From an uncultured Pseudomonadales bacterium (GTDB lineage: Bacteria > Pseudomonadota > Gammaproteobacteria > Pseudomonadales > Azotimanducaceae): a DNA stretch of 64,000 nt. Within the stretch, counting starts at the first letter, position 1. Each line of letters begins with the position of its first letter. The notes beneath the pieces were generated by a model that did no database searches, was not told the DNA's origin, and was given only the letters and a program-made list of their open reading frames with translations. Below, one piece after another: positions 46,428 to 55,282 of the stretch. The stretch is from NCBI GenBank assembly GCA_958296165.1, contig OY282447.1, positions 1,612,001-1,676,000 on the forward strand, read 5' to 3'. A program made the position numbers and the translations under genes.

Positions 46428-47344
46428 AGGACGAAGGCCAACACCGCCCTCGCCAGCGTGATGCGGTCGTCGAGAGTGCGCATCACGGTCTGCGCGATCG
46501 TGGTTTCAAGGCCAAGGGCGGCGACTGCGTCGCGTGATCGTGCGTCCACCTCGTCGACGACGAAGTGCGTCGCCAGCGAAAGGTAGTGTTTTGCGACTTC
46601 CAAGGTGGTCGCGTGTACGCCGAGCTCGCGCATCATCTTGGCGGTAGGGCCTTTGATCGCGGCACCGCCGACGATGGGCGAGACGGCCACGATGGGGCAG
46701 CCCGCGCTCTGCAGCGCTGCGCGCATGCCTGGCACCGCTAGGATCGGATCCACTGAGACGTAGGGGTTCGACGGGCAGATCACCACCGCTTGCAGAGCGT
46801 CGAACGGGATCGCCGGATTGAGTTTGGCGCTCTCGGCGCCGGCGAACTCGAAGGCGAGCGCGGTGGGCTCGCAGCGGTCGCGCACGAAGTAGTGCTGGAA
46901 GGCAAGCGCTCCCTGGGGCGTTTGCACCTGTGTCCTTACCGGATCGTCGGACATCGGCAGTATGCGGTGGCGGATGCCTAGACCGTTGGCCAGCGCGGCG
47001 GTGGCGGCGGTCAGCCCCATGCCTTGGTCAAACAAGCTGCGGCGGCGAAGGTGCAGGGCCAGATCGCGGTCGCCCAGGCGGAACCACGTCTCGCCGCCCA
47101 GGCGCTGCAAAGTTTCCATGACGTGCCAGCTTTCGTCGGCGCGGCCCCAGCCCGTTGCGGGGTTGGCGACCTCCGCCAGGGTGTAAGTGAGGGTGTCCAC
47201 GTCCGGCGAGATGTGCAGGCCGAAGTGTTCGAAATCATCGCCGGTGTTAACCACGAAGACCAGTTGGTCGGGCGCTAGCACTCTGGCCAGGCCGAGCGCT
47301 AGCTTGGCGCCGCCGACTCCGCCGGTGAGGGCCAGCACGGTCAT
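46424..47344 (-). CDS. cofD: 2-phospho-L-lactate transferase CofD (FbiA)
   Basis: Transfers the activated phospho-acid to F0 to give F420-0 (or the dehydro form). 306 residues from ATG 47344. Family blocks: LTGGVGGAKLALGLARVL, VVNTGDDFEHFGLHISPDVD, TLAEVANPATGWGRADESWH, GDRDLALHLRR and ICPSNPYVSVDPILAVPG, then VSPIVGGAAIKGPTAKMMRE. The longer upstream open frame lies inside cofE and is Arg-rich, so not coding. Both ends overlap neighbours by 4 bp (cofE before, cofC after). Confidence 0.95.
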   Translation of the reverse strand: MTVLALTGGVGGAKLALGLARVLAPDQLVFVVNTGDDFEHFGLHISPDVDTLTYTLAEVANPATGWGRADESWHVMETLQRLGGETWFRLGDRDLALHLRRRSLFDQGMGLTAATAALANGLGIRHRILPMSDDPVRTQVQTPQGALAFQHYFVRDRCEPTALAFEFAGAESAKLNPAIPFDALQAVVICPSNPYVSVDPILAVPGMRAALQSAGCPIVAVSPIVGGAAIKGPTAKMMRELGVHATTLEVAKHYLSLATHFVVDEVDARSRDAVAALGLETTIAQTVMRTLDDRITLARAVLAFVL

Positions 47345-48105
47345 CGGAACAAGTCTTCTTCCAGCGGCCTGACGATCTGCGCGGCGCTCTGGCCGTCGTG
47401 CGCAGCCGGCGGCAGGCCGCGCACCAAGGCGGCGGGTGTGCGTTCGGCGGTTTCGCCCATCGCCAGAGTCGCCGCGGCGGCGATGCTGTCGGCGCGGTTG
47501 ATAAGCGTTACCTTGAGTTCGCGCCCGTACAGATCGGTGCCGCCGCGACGGTCGTCGAGCACGTCCAGGCCGGCTGCGCCGATGGCGATGCCGACGGTGC
47601 CGAGACGCCAAGGGCGATTGGCGCTGTCGGTGATGAGCACGCCCAAGGCGCAGCCGCTGGCTTCTGCCAGCGTATGGCGCAACTGTTCGGCGCTCGCGTC
47701 TGGGTCTTCCGGCAGCAAGAGGGCGCTGCCGTCTTCGTCGTGCTCGATGTTGGATTGATCGATGCCGGCGTGCGCTCCCACCAAGCCGAGCCTGTGGCGC
47801 ACGATCAGGACGCCTGGTTTGTGGCGCACGACGGCCGTGGACTCGTCCAGAATCAGCTGTACGAGACGCGGGTCTTTCTCCGTTCTCGCTGCCAGCTCCG
47901 ATGCCTCTTCAGACGCCTGCACGTCGCGCAGGTGTGCGTGGCGGCCCTCCGCTTTGGAGACGATCTTCTGCGCCACGGCGACGATGTCGCCATCTGTCAG
48001 GCGCACGTTTGCAGCTGCTATGGCATCGAGCAGGATTGCGGCCAGGTCGTCGCCTTTCTCAACCAGCTTGATGCCGGGCAACGGCGTTACGGCTAAGCCG
48101 GCCAT
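47341..48105 (-). CDS. cofE: coenzyme F420-0:L-glutamate ligase CofE (FbiB N-terminal type)
   Basis: Adds the gamma-linked glutamates to F420-0. 254 residues from ATG 48105, the archaeal-style single domain without the nitroreductase-like extension of mycobacterial FbiB. Blocks: VTPLPGIKLVEKGDDLAAIL, DGDIVAVAQKIVSKAEGR, LGLVGAHAGIDQSNIEHDED and VLITDSANRPWRLGTVGIAI, then DLYGRELKVTLINRADSIAA. It overlaps cofD by 4 bp and follows npdG after 11 bp. Confidence 0.95.
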   Translation of the reverse strand: MAGLAVTPLPGIKLVEKGDDLAAILLDAIAAANVRLTDGDIVAVAQKIVSKAEGRHAHLRDVQASEEASELAARTEKDPRLVQLILDESTAVVRHKPGVLIVRHRLGLVGAHAGIDQSNIEHDEDGSALLLPEDPDASAEQLRHTLAEASGCALGVLITDSANRPWRLGTVGIAIGAAGLDVLDDRRGGTDLYGRELKVTLINRADSIAAAATLAMGETAERTPAALVRGLPPAAHDGQSAAQIVRPLEEDLFR

Positions 48106-48116
48106 GACTGCGGCAG

Positions 48117-48779
48117 TCAGTGTTCTTGGCCGACGATCTTGATGCCGGAATGCGAGATGTCGTGGCGGCGGTTGATTTGGATGAGGACGCTGGTAAGCGC
48201 TTCCGCAGCGGCGGAGTTCTCGATGGGCCCGGCGTGCCAGGCGTTCATGCCCGCTGCTTGCGCCAGTTCGATCACCTTCTGCCGAGCGGAGCGCTTGTCG
48301 CCGCACACAAGCACGTCGCATTCGATTCGCACATCCTCCTTAAGCAGATGGGCGGCGACGTTCTGAAAGGCGGTTACGACCTTCACGCGGCTGCCAAGAA
48401 CGTCCTGCGCCCGTTTGCCGGCGCTACCCTCGCCTGGCAGTTGTACTGTGCCGACCCGCGGCGGCACCAGCGGCACCGTGACGTCGATGAGAATCTTTCC
48501 TTTGAGGCTGGCGCGAACCGTCTCCAGCGTGGAAATCTGATGCGCGGCGGGAACGGTCAGCACTACAACGTCTCCGGCCGCCGCGGCATCTGGATTCACC
48601 ATCGCCTCAGCCGGTGTTCGCGGGCTGATCTGGTGCAGGTCGGCGACCGCTTTGCGAGCTTTCTCTAGCGTGCGCGAACCGATGACGATGCGGTGGCCGG
48701 CCTTCGACCAGCGGATCGCGAGGCCAGTGCCCAAGTCGCCAGTGCCGCCCAAAATGGCGATGGTCTCTTTCTCGGCCAC
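48117..48779 (-). CDS. npdG: F420-dependent NADP+ oxidoreductase (NADPH-dependent F420 reductase)
   Basis: Exchanges hydride between F420H2 and NADP+. 220 residues. N-terminal Rossmann loop TIAILGGTGDLGTGLAIRWS with IGSRTLEKARK (Arg for the NADP phosphate), then VVVLTVPAAHQISTLETV and ILIDVTVPLVPP. The middle VVTAFQNVAAHLLKEDV and the end IENSAAAEALTSVLIQINRR are typical of the Fno family. It is the first gene of the cof operon, which supports that F420 made here is reduced with NADPH. A TATAAT lies 36 bp upstream. Confidence 0.93.
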   Translation of the reverse strand: MAEKETIAILGGTGDLGTGLAIRWSKAGHRIVIGSRTLEKARKAVADLHQISPRTPAEAMVNPDAAAAGDVVVLTVPAAHQISTLETVRASLKGKILIDVTVPLVPPRVGTVQLPGEGSAGKRAQDVLGSRVKVVTAFQNVAAHLLKEDVRIECDVLVCGDKRSARQKVIELAQAAGMNAWHAGPIENSAAAEALTSVLIQINRRHDISHSGIKIVGQEH

Positions 48780-48814
48780 GCGGTGCGCCCCTCGGTTTGG
48801 CTGGATGGCGGCGC

Positions 48815-48820
48815 ATTATA
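48815..48820 (-). promoter_or_regulatory. -10 element of the npdG-cof operon
   Basis: Perfect TATAAT on the minus strand, 36 bp before the npdG start, giving a leader of about 30 nt. No good -35 is visible at 16-18 bp. Confidence 0.5.
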
Positions 48821-48925
48821 TATGCGAGCTTGGCCGTTTCGTGGCGGACGGCGGCTTCGGGCCTGCCAGCTTGCGCCCATCCCTCTAGAACGCTCATTGC
48901 GACGTCACCACGCTCGACGCAGCCG

Positions 48926-48954
48926 TTGACAGCCGCTAGGCGCGTACCGAGAAT
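48926..48954 (+). promoter_or_regulatory. sigma-70-type promoter of tRNA-Gln
   Basis: Perfect -35 TTGACA (48926-48931), 17-bp spacer, -10-like GAGAAT (48949-48954). The tRNA begins 37 bp downstream, and rplY follows it. Confidence 0.6.
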
Positions 48955-48991
48955 AGCGGCCCTTCGAGGCGCAGGGCCTCGCCGTGCGCGT

Positions 48992-49066
48992 TGGGGCGTC
49001 GCCAAGCGGTAAGGCACCGGGTTTTGATCCCGGCATACGCAGGTTCGAATCCTGCCGCCCCAGCCA
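48992..49066 (+). tRNA. tRNA-Gln (anticodon TTG)
   Basis: 75 nt including an encoded CCA (49064-49066). Acceptor stem TGGGGCG pairs with CGCCCCA; anticodon stem CCGGG/CCCGG encloses TTTTGAT with anticodon TTG at 49024-49026; the T arm has GGTTCGAATCC. The body closely matches gammaproteobacterial tRNA-Gln, which usually sits at this spot, but with ispE and prs beside it; neither is here. Confidence 0.97.
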
Positions 49067-49111
49067 GTTCAGTCTGCTGGCAGCGGCGCTGCCTTCTTTG
49101 CGGAGCATTAC

Positions 49112-49768
49112 ATGAAAGAGCAGATACTCATTCGCGCCGAGCGCCGTGCAGGGCTCGGCAAGGGCGCGAGCCGCCGTCTTCGACGGCTGGCGGACAAAGC
49201 GCCCGGCATCCTCTATGGCGGGGGCTTAGCGCCTGTGCCGCTTGCCATCGGCTACCGCGAACTCGGCAAGGCCATGCAGGAGGAAGCGTTCTTCTCGCAG
49301 ATTCTGCGCTTGCAGATAGGCGAAGACACGCAAGCCTGCGTGTTGCGCGACGTGCAGCGCCATCCAGCCACGGACCGAGTGCAGCACATCGATTTGCTGC
49401 GCATTCGCGAAGATCTCCCTGTCCACATGCATGTACCGCTCCACTTCGTCAACGAGGACAGCTGTGAAGGCGTCAAGCTCGGCGGTGGTCGGTTGGCACA
49501 CAATCTGGTGGAAGTGGAGGTTCGGTGCCTGCCCGGTCTATTGCCGGAATACATCGCCGTAGACGTAGCCGACTTGACCGTTGGGCAGTCGATACACTTG
49601 TCGGACTTGGCGTTGCCGGATGGCGTGGAAGTCGTGGCCTTGGCGCTTGGCGCGGACCACGACATGCCTGTGGTGAGCGTCGCGTCGCGTCGTGGCGGCG
49701 GTGCCGACGATGCGGAGGATGAGGCTGCCGAAGGCTCTGCCGAATCGTCCGACGAAGACGATTCCTAG
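49112..49768 (+). CDS. rplY: 50S ribosomal protein L25 (long Ctc form)
   Basis: 218 residues: an N-terminal 5S rRNA-binding L25 domain (RRAGLGKGASRRLRRLADKA, GILYGGG, VLRDVQRHPATDRVQHIDLL) joined to the TL5/Ctc C-terminal beta domain (LVEVEVRCLPGLLPEYIAVD). The last 25 residues are a highly acidic tail (DDAEDEAAEGSAESSDEDDS). E. coli L25 lacks the second domain, but many proteobacteria have it. It is 45 bp after tRNA-Gln and 20 bp before pth. Confidence 0.96.
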   Translation: MKEQILIRAERRAGLGKGASRRLRRLADKAPGILYGGGLAPVPLAIGYRELGKAMQEEAFFSQILRLQIGEDTQACVLRDVQRHPATDRVQHIDLLRIREDLPVHMHVPLHFVNEDSCEGVKLGGGRLAHNLVEVEVRCLPGLLPEYIAVDVADLTVGQSIHLSDLALPDGVEVVALALGADHDMPVVSVASRRGGGADDAEDEAAEGSAESSDEDDS

Positions 49769-49788
49769 CATCCGAGCGAGGCCCGACC

Positions 49789-50388
49789 ATGGCCATCCGC
49801 CTGATCGCCGGCCTCGGCAATCCGGGGCCGCGCTACGCGCGCACGCGCCACAACATCGGCGCGGCTTGGCTGCAGTCGCTCGCGCACCGCTTCGCAACGC
49901 CGCTTAAGGAGCAGCGCAAGTTCAAATGCCTTTTTGGTCGCGCCTCCATGCTCGGCCGAGACATCCGGCTGCTGCTTCCCACCACATATGTCAACCTGTC
50001 CGGCGAAGCGGTTGGCGCCGCTGCGCATTTCTACAAGATCTCTCCAGCCGAGATTCTCGTCGCCTACGACGAAGTCGCCTTCGCGGCTGGAACCACGCGC
50101 CTCAAGGCCGGCGGCGGCCACAACGGCCACAACGGCATCAAGAGCGTGATCGCCGGCTTGGGCGGCGCTTCCGAATTCATGCGCCTGCGCATCGGCGTCG
50201 GCCACCCCGGCCGCGCCGACCGCATGGTGGCCTATCTCACCGGTGCAGCGATGCCGGCCGCAGAGTTCGAGGCGGCGCTGGATTCGGCATGGCTCGACGA
50301 GGAGCTGCTCGGCCTCGTCCTTGATGGCAACCTGCAACAGGCAATGAACCTCTTTCACGCACCGCCGGCTGCCGCAACGGTGTCGTGA
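49789..50388 (+). CDS. pth: peptidyl-tRNA hydrolase
   Basis: Frees tRNAs from dropped-off peptides. 199 residues. Catalytic region [20 protein letters not shown] (Asn, His), then [15 protein letters not shown] (Asn) and VAYDEVAF (Asp), and [19 protein letters not shown]. The stop overlaps the ychF start (TGATG). Confidence 0.97.
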   Translation: MAIRLIAGLGNPGPRYARTRHNIGAAWLQSLAHRFATPLKEQRKFKCLFGRASMLGRDIRLLLPTTYVNLSGEAVGAAAHFYKISPAEILVAYDEVAFAAGTTRLKAGGGHNGHNGIKSVIAGLGGASEFMRLRIGVGHPGRADRMVAYLTGAAMPAAEFEAALDSAWLDEELLGLVLDGNLQQAMNLFHAPPAAATVS

Positions 50389-51479
50389 TGGGCTTCAACT
50401 GCGGCATCGTCGGCCTGCCGAACGTGGGCAAGTCGACGCTGTTCAACGCGCTCACGCAGGCATCCATCGATGCCGAGAACTTCCCTTTCTGCACTATCGA
50501 GCCGAACACCGGCGTAGTGCCGGTGCCGGATGCGCGGCTTGATCGGATCGCGGCAATCGTGCGACCGCAGCGCGTCGTGCCGAGCGCAATGGAGTTCGTG
50601 GACATAGCAGGGTTGGTCGCCGGCGCTTCAAAGGGCGAGGGGCTGGGCAATCAGTTCCTGGCGCACATTCGCGAGACCGACGCCATTGCCCATGTCGTGC
50701 GCTGCTTCGCCGACGATGCCGTGGCGCATGTGGCCGGGCGCGTCTCGCCGGCAGAGGACATCGACGTGATCGACGTCGAGCTCGCGCTCGCCGACCTGCA
50801 AACAGCAGATCGCGTCTACGAGCGCAACCGCCGCATCGCCAATGCGGGCGGCAAGGAAGCGAAGGCGCTGGTGGCCGTGCTGGAGCGCGTGCGGGAGGGC
50901 CTGGACCTCGGCAAGCCCGTGGCCGCGCTGGGCTTGGCCGCACACGAGCTAGAAGCCATCCGCGATTGCCACTTCATCACCCAAAAGCCGGTGATGTACG
51001 TCGCCAACGTGGCCGAGGGAGGCCTCGCGGACAACGCCATGCTGGAGGAAGTCATCGACTTGGCGCGATCGCGCGGCGCGGTCGCAGTGCCCGTGTGCGC
51101 GAAGATCGAAGCGGAGATCAGCGAACTGGATGCCGACGATCGAGATGAGTTCCTGCGCGATTTGGGATTGGCCGAACCGGGCTTGGATCGCGTCGTGCGG
51201 GCCGGCTACCGGCTGCTCGGGCTGCACCACTATTTCACCGCCGGCCCCAAGGAAGCGCGCGCCTGGACGATTCCGGTGGGCACATTGGCGCCGGCCGCGG
51301 CTGGCGTCATCCACACCGACTTCGAGCGCGGCTTCATTCGCGCCGAAGTGGTGCCCTATGAAGACTTCATCGCTTTCGGCGGTGAAGCGGGCGCTCGGGA
51401 AGCCGGCAAGCGGCGGCTGGAGGGCAAGGAGTACGTCGTTCAAGACGGCGACGTGATGCTGTTTCGTTTCAACGTTTAG
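50388..51479 (+). CDS. ychF: redox-regulated ribosome-binding ATPase YchF
   Basis: OBG-family ATPase of 363 residues, exactly the usual length. P-loop [21 protein letters not shown]2/G3 [20 protein letters not shown], and NVAEGGL with a modified G4, which gives ATP rather than GTP preference. The C-terminal TGS domain includes [30 protein letters not shown] and the ending [17 protein letters not shown] one codon earlier is less likely. The 3' end overlaps a convergent gene by 11 bp. Confidence 0.98.
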   Translation: MGFNCGIVGLPNVGKSTLFNALTQASIDAENFPFCTIEPNTGVVPVPDARLDRIAAIVRPQRVVPSAMEFVDIAGLVAGASKGEGLGNQFLAHIRETDAIAHVVRCFADDAVAHVAGRVSPAEDIDVIDVELALADLQTADRVYERNRRIANAGGKEAKALVAVLERVREGLDLGKPVAALGLAAHELEAIRDCHFITQKPVMYVANVAEGGLADNAMLEEVIDLARSRGAVAVPVCAKIEAEISELDADDRDEFLRDLGLAEPGLDRVVRAGYRLLGLHHYFTAGPKEARAWTIPVGTLAPAAAGVIHTDFERGFIRAEVVPYEDFIAFGGEAGAREAGKRRLEGKEYVVQDGDVMLFRFNV

Positions 51480-51924
51480 GGTGGCCCGCGCCGTCGAGTC
51501 GGAACGCCAGCACGGTGTCGCACCAAGGCGGCGTTACGCCGGCGTCGGGCAGCGCGCCAGCGATGGCCTCGCCGCGCAGCCAGGTGACGGTTTGGCCGAT
51601 GCGGAAATAGGCTTGGTTGGCGAACGCGGTGATGTAGATCTCCGCTCGATGGCCTACCGACGATTGCTCAGGGAAGGGCAGAATGCGCTCGAAGAGCTCG
51701 ATCTCGCTCGCGTTGGACGCGGAAGCGGCCAGCCAGTTGAACTCGCTCGCCACGAACCACCAGCCGTGGCGGTCCACCAGCTCGATGTGGCCGGAACCGA
51801 GCACGGCGGCGCCGAAGGCGATGTTCTCCGCAATCATCTTGGCGTTGAAGTGCGCCTCCGGCAGCATTGCGCGCAGGCGTCGGCGCAGGAACGCGATGGC
51901 GTCCTCGCTGACGTTAGGACGCAT
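51469..51924 (-). CDS. conserved-looking protein of unknown function
   Basis: 151 residues from ATG 51924; the longer open frame upstream lies inside the DUF1801 gene and is Arg/His-rich, so not coding. No family recognised. It has no signal peptide or membrane segment, a mixed alpha/beta pattern, many aromatic residues ([26 protein letters not shown]) and ends AGHPKR. It lies 17 bp downstream of the DUF1801 gene on the same strand, so is likely cotranscribed with hisB-hisA. Codon use is like its neighbours, which supports a real gene. Confidence 0.6.
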   Translation of the reverse strand: MRPNVSEDAIAFLRRRLRAMLPEAHFNAKMIAENIAFGAAVLGSGHIELVDRHGWWFVASEFNWLAASASNASEIELFERILPFPEQSSVGHRAEIYITAFANQAYFRIGQTVTWLRGEAIAGALPDAGVTPPWCDTVLAFRLDGAGHPKR

Positions 51925-51941
51925 GGCGCGCCTGCTTCGCC

Positions 51942-52367
51942 TTACGGTTGGCTTGGGTATTTGCCGCGGATGTAGCGCACCGAGCGTTCGACGATGTCGC
52001 GCAGCACCGCTTGGTTCACATCTGCCAGCCGCTTGATGTAGAGGCACGATTTGCCAATCGTGTGCTTGCCTAGTTGCGCGAGCAATGCATCGTATTCGGA
52101 AAATCCGGCCATGATGTAGAGCGTGAGCGCTCGTTTGCGCGGCGAGAACCCTACCAGCATGAAGTCGCCTTCGCGGCCGCTGGCGTAGCGGTAGTGGTAG
52201 GTGCCGAAACCGACGATGGCGGTGCCCCACATCTGCGCCCGTTCGCCGGTGACTTCCTCCATCAAGGCCGCAAGCGCGCGCGAGTCCGTGCGTTTTTGTT
52301 CGTCTTCCACCGCGTCGACGAAGGCATTGACGCTTGCCGCGGTGGGGATGGTCTTCATCTTGCTCAT
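51942..52367 (-). CDS. DUF1801 domain protein
   Basis: 141 residues. The core VGFGTYHYRYASGREGDFML and VGFSPRKRALTLYIM, then LGKHTIGKSCLYIKRLADVN are typical of DUF1801 (YdhG-like) proteins, a small alpha/beta fold of unknown activity. Its ATG overlaps the hisA stop by 4 bp, so it occupies the place where hisF often follows hisA, yet shows no relation to histidine synthesis. Confidence 0.85.
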   Translation of the reverse strand: MSKMKTIPTAASVNAFVDAVEDEQKRTDSRALAALMEEVTGERAQMWGTAIVGFGTYHYRYASGREGDFMLVGFSPRKRALTLYIMAGFSEYDALLAQLGKHTIGKSCLYIKRLADVNQAVLRDIVERSVRYIRGKYPSQP

Positions 52368-53104
52368 GGTTCTTCGTCCAATAGTCGCTGGCCGGCTTGG
52401 AAATCCAACGTTCCCTCGTAGAGCGCCGAGCCGCTGATGGCGCCGAGCAGGCGCCGGGCGGGCAAACCCAGCGCTTTGAGCGTGCGCAGATCGTCCAAGT
52501 TCTTGACGCCGCCGGAGGCGATCACGGGCGCGGCTGCCGCCTCCGCAAGGCGCTGCGTCGCCGCCGCGTTGACGCCGCTCAGCATCCCGTCGCGGGCGAT
52601 GTCCGTATAGACGATGGCGAAGAGGTCGACATCGTGGAGGCCAACCGCGAAGGTCATCGCGTCGACATCGCTGCGAGCGGTCCAGCCGCGCGTGGAAATG
52701 CGGCCGTCGCGGGCATCCAAGCCGAGAATCACCTGGCCGGGGAATCGTTCGGCGAGCGTGCGCAGAAAGTCTGCATCTTCCAACGCCCGAGTGCCGGCGA
52801 TCACCTGCTCGGCGCCAGCGTCCAGATAGGCGCTCGCGGCTTCCGCCGAGCGTATGCCGCCGCCCACCTGCACCGGCAGGTCCGGCACGGCGGCGACGAT
52901 GTCTTCCACGTGTTGGCGATTCACCGGTTCGCCGGCGAACGCGCCGTCCAAGTCCACCACGTGCAGCCTTCGCGCCCCGGCGTCTTGCCAGCGCTTGGCC
53001 ATGCCCGGCGGGTCATCGGAATAGGTGGATGCCGACGCCATCGCGCCTTGGCGCAGCTGTACGCATTGACCGCGTTTGAGGTCGATGGCGGGAATGAGCA
53101 GCAA
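52364..53104 (-). CDS. hisA: ProFAR isomerase HisA
   Basis: Fourth step of histidine synthesis, an Amadori rearrangement. 246 residues in a (beta/alpha)8 barrel: MLLIPAIDLKRGQCVQLRQG at the start (from a TTG), LHVVDLDGAF (catalytic Asp8-type region), QVGGGIRSAEAASAYLDAGA, VILGLDARDGRISTRGW, YTDIARDGMLSGVN (second catalytic Asp) and VIASGGVKNLDDL. 3 bp after hisB. hisH and hisF, its usual neighbours, are not in the window. Confidence 0.96.
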   Translation of the reverse strand: MLLIPAIDLKRGQCVQLRQGAMASASTYSDDPPGMAKRWQDAGARRLHVVDLDGAFAGEPVNRQHVEDIVAAVPDLPVQVGGGIRSAEAASAYLDAGAEQVIAGTRALEDADFLRTLAERFPGQVILGLDARDGRISTRGWTARSDVDAMTFAVGLHDVDLFAIVYTDIARDGMLSGVNAAATQRLAEAAAAPVIASGGVKNLDDLRTLKALGLPARRLLGAISGSALYEGTLDFQAGQRLLDEEP

Positions 53105-53107
53105 GGC

Positions 53108-53698
53108 TTACAGCGTGCCTTTGGTGGACGGCGCATCCGAGGTGCGCGGGTCGCGTTCGAGCGCCATCCGCAGAGCGCGGCCGAACGCCTTGAAGATGGT
53201 CTCTGCCTGATGGTGGGCGTTCACACCCTTGAGATTATCGACGTGCAATGTGACTTGCGCATGGTTGACGAAGCCTTGGAAGAACTCGTGCAGCAGGTCC
53301 ACGTCGAAGTCGCCCGCTCGCGCTCGGCTGAAGTTCACGCTGTAGCGCAGCCCCGGCCGGCCGGAGAAATCGATCACGACCCGGGATAGGGCCTCGTCCA
53401 AGGGCACGTAGGCATGGCCGTAGCGGTAGATGCCGTGCTTGTCGCCGGCCGCTTCTGCGACCGCTTGGCCGAAAGTAATGCCGACGTCTTCGACCGTGTG
53501 ATGGGCGTCTACATGCAGATCGCCTTGCGCCTCGATGTGCAAGTCGATGCGCCCGTGCCGAGCCACTTGATCGAGCATGTGCTCGAAGAACGGCAGGCCG
53601 GTGACGATCTCGGAGCGCCCGTCGCCGTCCAAGTTCAACGTCACGGCGATGGTGGTTTCCAACGTCCGCCGCTCGCGGGTTGCCTTGCGTTCAGTCAT
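53108..53698 (-). CDS. hisB: imidazoleglycerol-phosphate dehydratase HisB
   Basis: 196 residues, monofunctional form without the phosphatase domain of enterics. Metal-binding motifs: [15 protein letters not shown], then [15 protein letters not shown] and the second set [20 protein letters not shown] and [19 protein letters not shown]. The first gene of a hisB-hisA unit, downstream of a small unknown gene by 44 bp. Confidence 0.97.
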   Translation of the reverse strand: MTERKATRERRTLETTIAVTLNLDGDGRSEIVTGLPFFEHMLDQVARHGRIDLHIEAQGDLHVDAHHTVEDVGITFGQAVAEAAGDKHGIYRYGHAYVPLDEALSRVVIDFSGRPGLRYSVNFSRARAGDFDVDLLHEFFQGFVNHAQVTLHVDNLKGVNAHHQAETIFKAFGRALRMALERDPRTSDAPSTKGTL

Positions 53699-53742
53699 GG
53701 CCAGACGGCTGAAATCGGGACGTGCGAGAGCAAGTGCGAGCG

Positions 53743-54123
53743 TTAGCGACGCAGCCGGTCCGCCAAGCTGCCGTAGGGCAGGAAGCGGTTGCTGCTGACG
53801 GACTTGATCCAGGCCGTGAGCTCGCCAGGATAGTCGCCCCGTTTACGCAACAGCCGCGCGAGCTGAATGGCCGGCGACTTGGCGCCGGCATCGCAGCCGG
53901 GAATCGACTCCCCTGCGAGAACGAGCGCTTTCAGCCAGCCGGTCAGGCGCGCGGACTCGCGCCCCTCGAACAATCGAGCGCACTCGTTCGGGTCCGCATT
54001 CGCCACCTGCCGCAGCCGGCCGGCGTCGGCGCTGGCGAGATCGCGCACGGCGGTGTCCAACGCTTGCGCATGCTCGTCGCCCAGCTTGACGCCCGGTTCC
54101 CAGGCGCCCACTTCGGCGCTCAT
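53743..54123 (-). CDS. small protein of unknown function upstream of hisB
   Basis: 126 residues from ATG 54123; the frame is open further but crosses the divergent mutY start. Predominantly alpha-helical, soluble, without Cys clusters apart from two Cys ([18 protein letters not shown]). No family recognised. It has the same strand as hisB and lies back-to-back with mutY, so it may be first gene of the hisB-hisA transcription unit. Amino acid composition (Ala, Leu, Arg, Asp balanced, ending GSLADRLRR) looks like a folded protein rather than a shadow frame. Confidence 0.65.
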   Translation of the reverse strand: MSAEVGAWEPGVKLGDEHAQALDTAVRDLASADAGRLRQVANADPNECARLFEGRESARLTGWLKALVLAGESIPGCDAGAKSPAIQLARLLRKRGDYPGELTAWIKSVSSNRFLPYGSLADRLRR

Positions 54124-54229
54124 GGTTGGGCGCTCATGGTCGATAGTGCTTGTCCATGGTGCTCGCAGTCTACCCGACATCGCCTGTACGCTTGCACTCG
54201 CCAGGCCCACGGACTTTGCCGGAACAACC

Positions 54230-55282
54230 ATGATCGATCCGTTCTTCGCCCATCGCCTGCTTGCTTGGTGGGACGAGCATGGCCGCAAGGATCTGCCGTG
54301 GCAGCAGGAGCGCTCGCCTTACCGGGTGTGGGTTGCCGAGGTGATGTTGCAGCAAACCCAAGTCGCCGTCGTGGCGCGCTACTTCGAGCGGTTCATGGCT
54401 CGGTTCCCCAACATCCATGCCTTGGCGAGCGCATCACTCGACGACGTGCTGCACCTGTGGAGCGGCCTCGGCTATTACGGCCGGGCGCACAACCTGCACC
54501 GGGCCGCCGCCGCTGTGGTGCGTAACTACGACGGCGTCCTGCCGAACGATCAGCGCGTACTCATGGAACTGCCCGGCATCGGGCGTTCCACCGCCGCCGC
54601 GATCGTGGCCCAGGCATACGGCGAGCGGGCCGCCATCCTCGACGCGAACGCCAAGCGCGTACTGGCGCGGCAGCACAGAGTCGGCGGCGCGCCTGCCGTC
54701 AAGGCTCTGTGGGAGCTCGCCGAGTCACACACGCCAGCTGATCGTGTCGCCGACTACACGCAGGCGATCATGGACCTCGGCGCTACCGTGTGCGTGCGCC
54801 GAGCGCCGCGCTGCGCCGTCTGTCCCGTAGCCGCGAGCTGCCAAGCGCGAGCCGCCGGCGACGCCGAGCGCTTTCCAGAAGCAGCGGCGCGGCGGCAGCG
54901 GCGCTTGGAGCGGCGCCGGTTCTTCGTGGTTACCGATCAAACCGGCGCCTGCTTGCTCGAACGGCGCCCGGCGCAAGGCATTTGGGGCGGCCTGTGGTCG
55001 CCGCCGGAACGCGATGACGACTGTTCAGTAGAGGCGTTTCTGGCCGCAGCCGGCATTTCGGAGCGAGACGTGCGCGAAGTTCACAATGCGCCGACGCTAA
55101 GGCATGGCTTCACGCACTACGACCTCGACGTTCTGCCTATATATGTGCAGATCGCGAAAAGACCCGCCGAAGTGCGAGAAACCGGCGCCGCTTGGATCGA
55201 CCCGGCCAGCCACCGGCTCGGCGTGTCGGCGGTTGCCGCCAAACTGCTCAAGGCCACCCAAACGGAGCTCTTCAAAGCGTGA
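54230..55282 (+). CDS. mutY: adenine DNA glycosylase MutY
   Basis: Removes A mispaired with 8-oxoguanine. 350 residues (E. coli 350). Blocks DLPWQQERSPYRVWVAEVML and QQTQV, the HhH-GPD motif LMELPGIGRSTAAAI with catalytic Asp in YTQAIMDLGA, and the 4Fe-4S cluster C-X6-C-X2-C-X5-C (CVRRAPRCAVCPVAASC). The C-terminal NUDIX-like 8-oxoG recognition domain is present (GIWGGLWSPPERD). The upstream open frame is not coding. yggX starts inside the stop. Confidence 0.96.
   Translation: MIDPFFAHRLLAWWDEHGRKDLPWQQERSPYRVWVAEVMLQQTQVAVVARYFERFMARFPNIHALASASLDDVLHLWSGLGYYGRAHNLHRAAAAVVRNYDGVLPNDQRVLMELPGIGRSTAAAIVAQAYGERAAILDANAKRVLARQHRVGGAPAVKALWELAESHTPADRVADYTQAIMDLGATVCVRRAPRCAVCPVAASCQARAAGDAERFPEAAARRQRRLERRRFFVVTDQTGACLLERRPAQGIWGGLWSPPERDDDCSVEAFLAAAGISERDVREVHNAPTLRHGFTHYDLDVLPIYVQIAKRPAEVRETGAAWIDPASHRLGVSAVAAKLLKATQTELFKA

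Noticed and set aside
46424-47611. 395-residue open frame starting at 47611 as the CofD gene
   Set aside because: The first 89 residues are Arg/His-rich antisense to nothing known and overlap cofE in frame shadow; ATG 47344 gives the exact family start.
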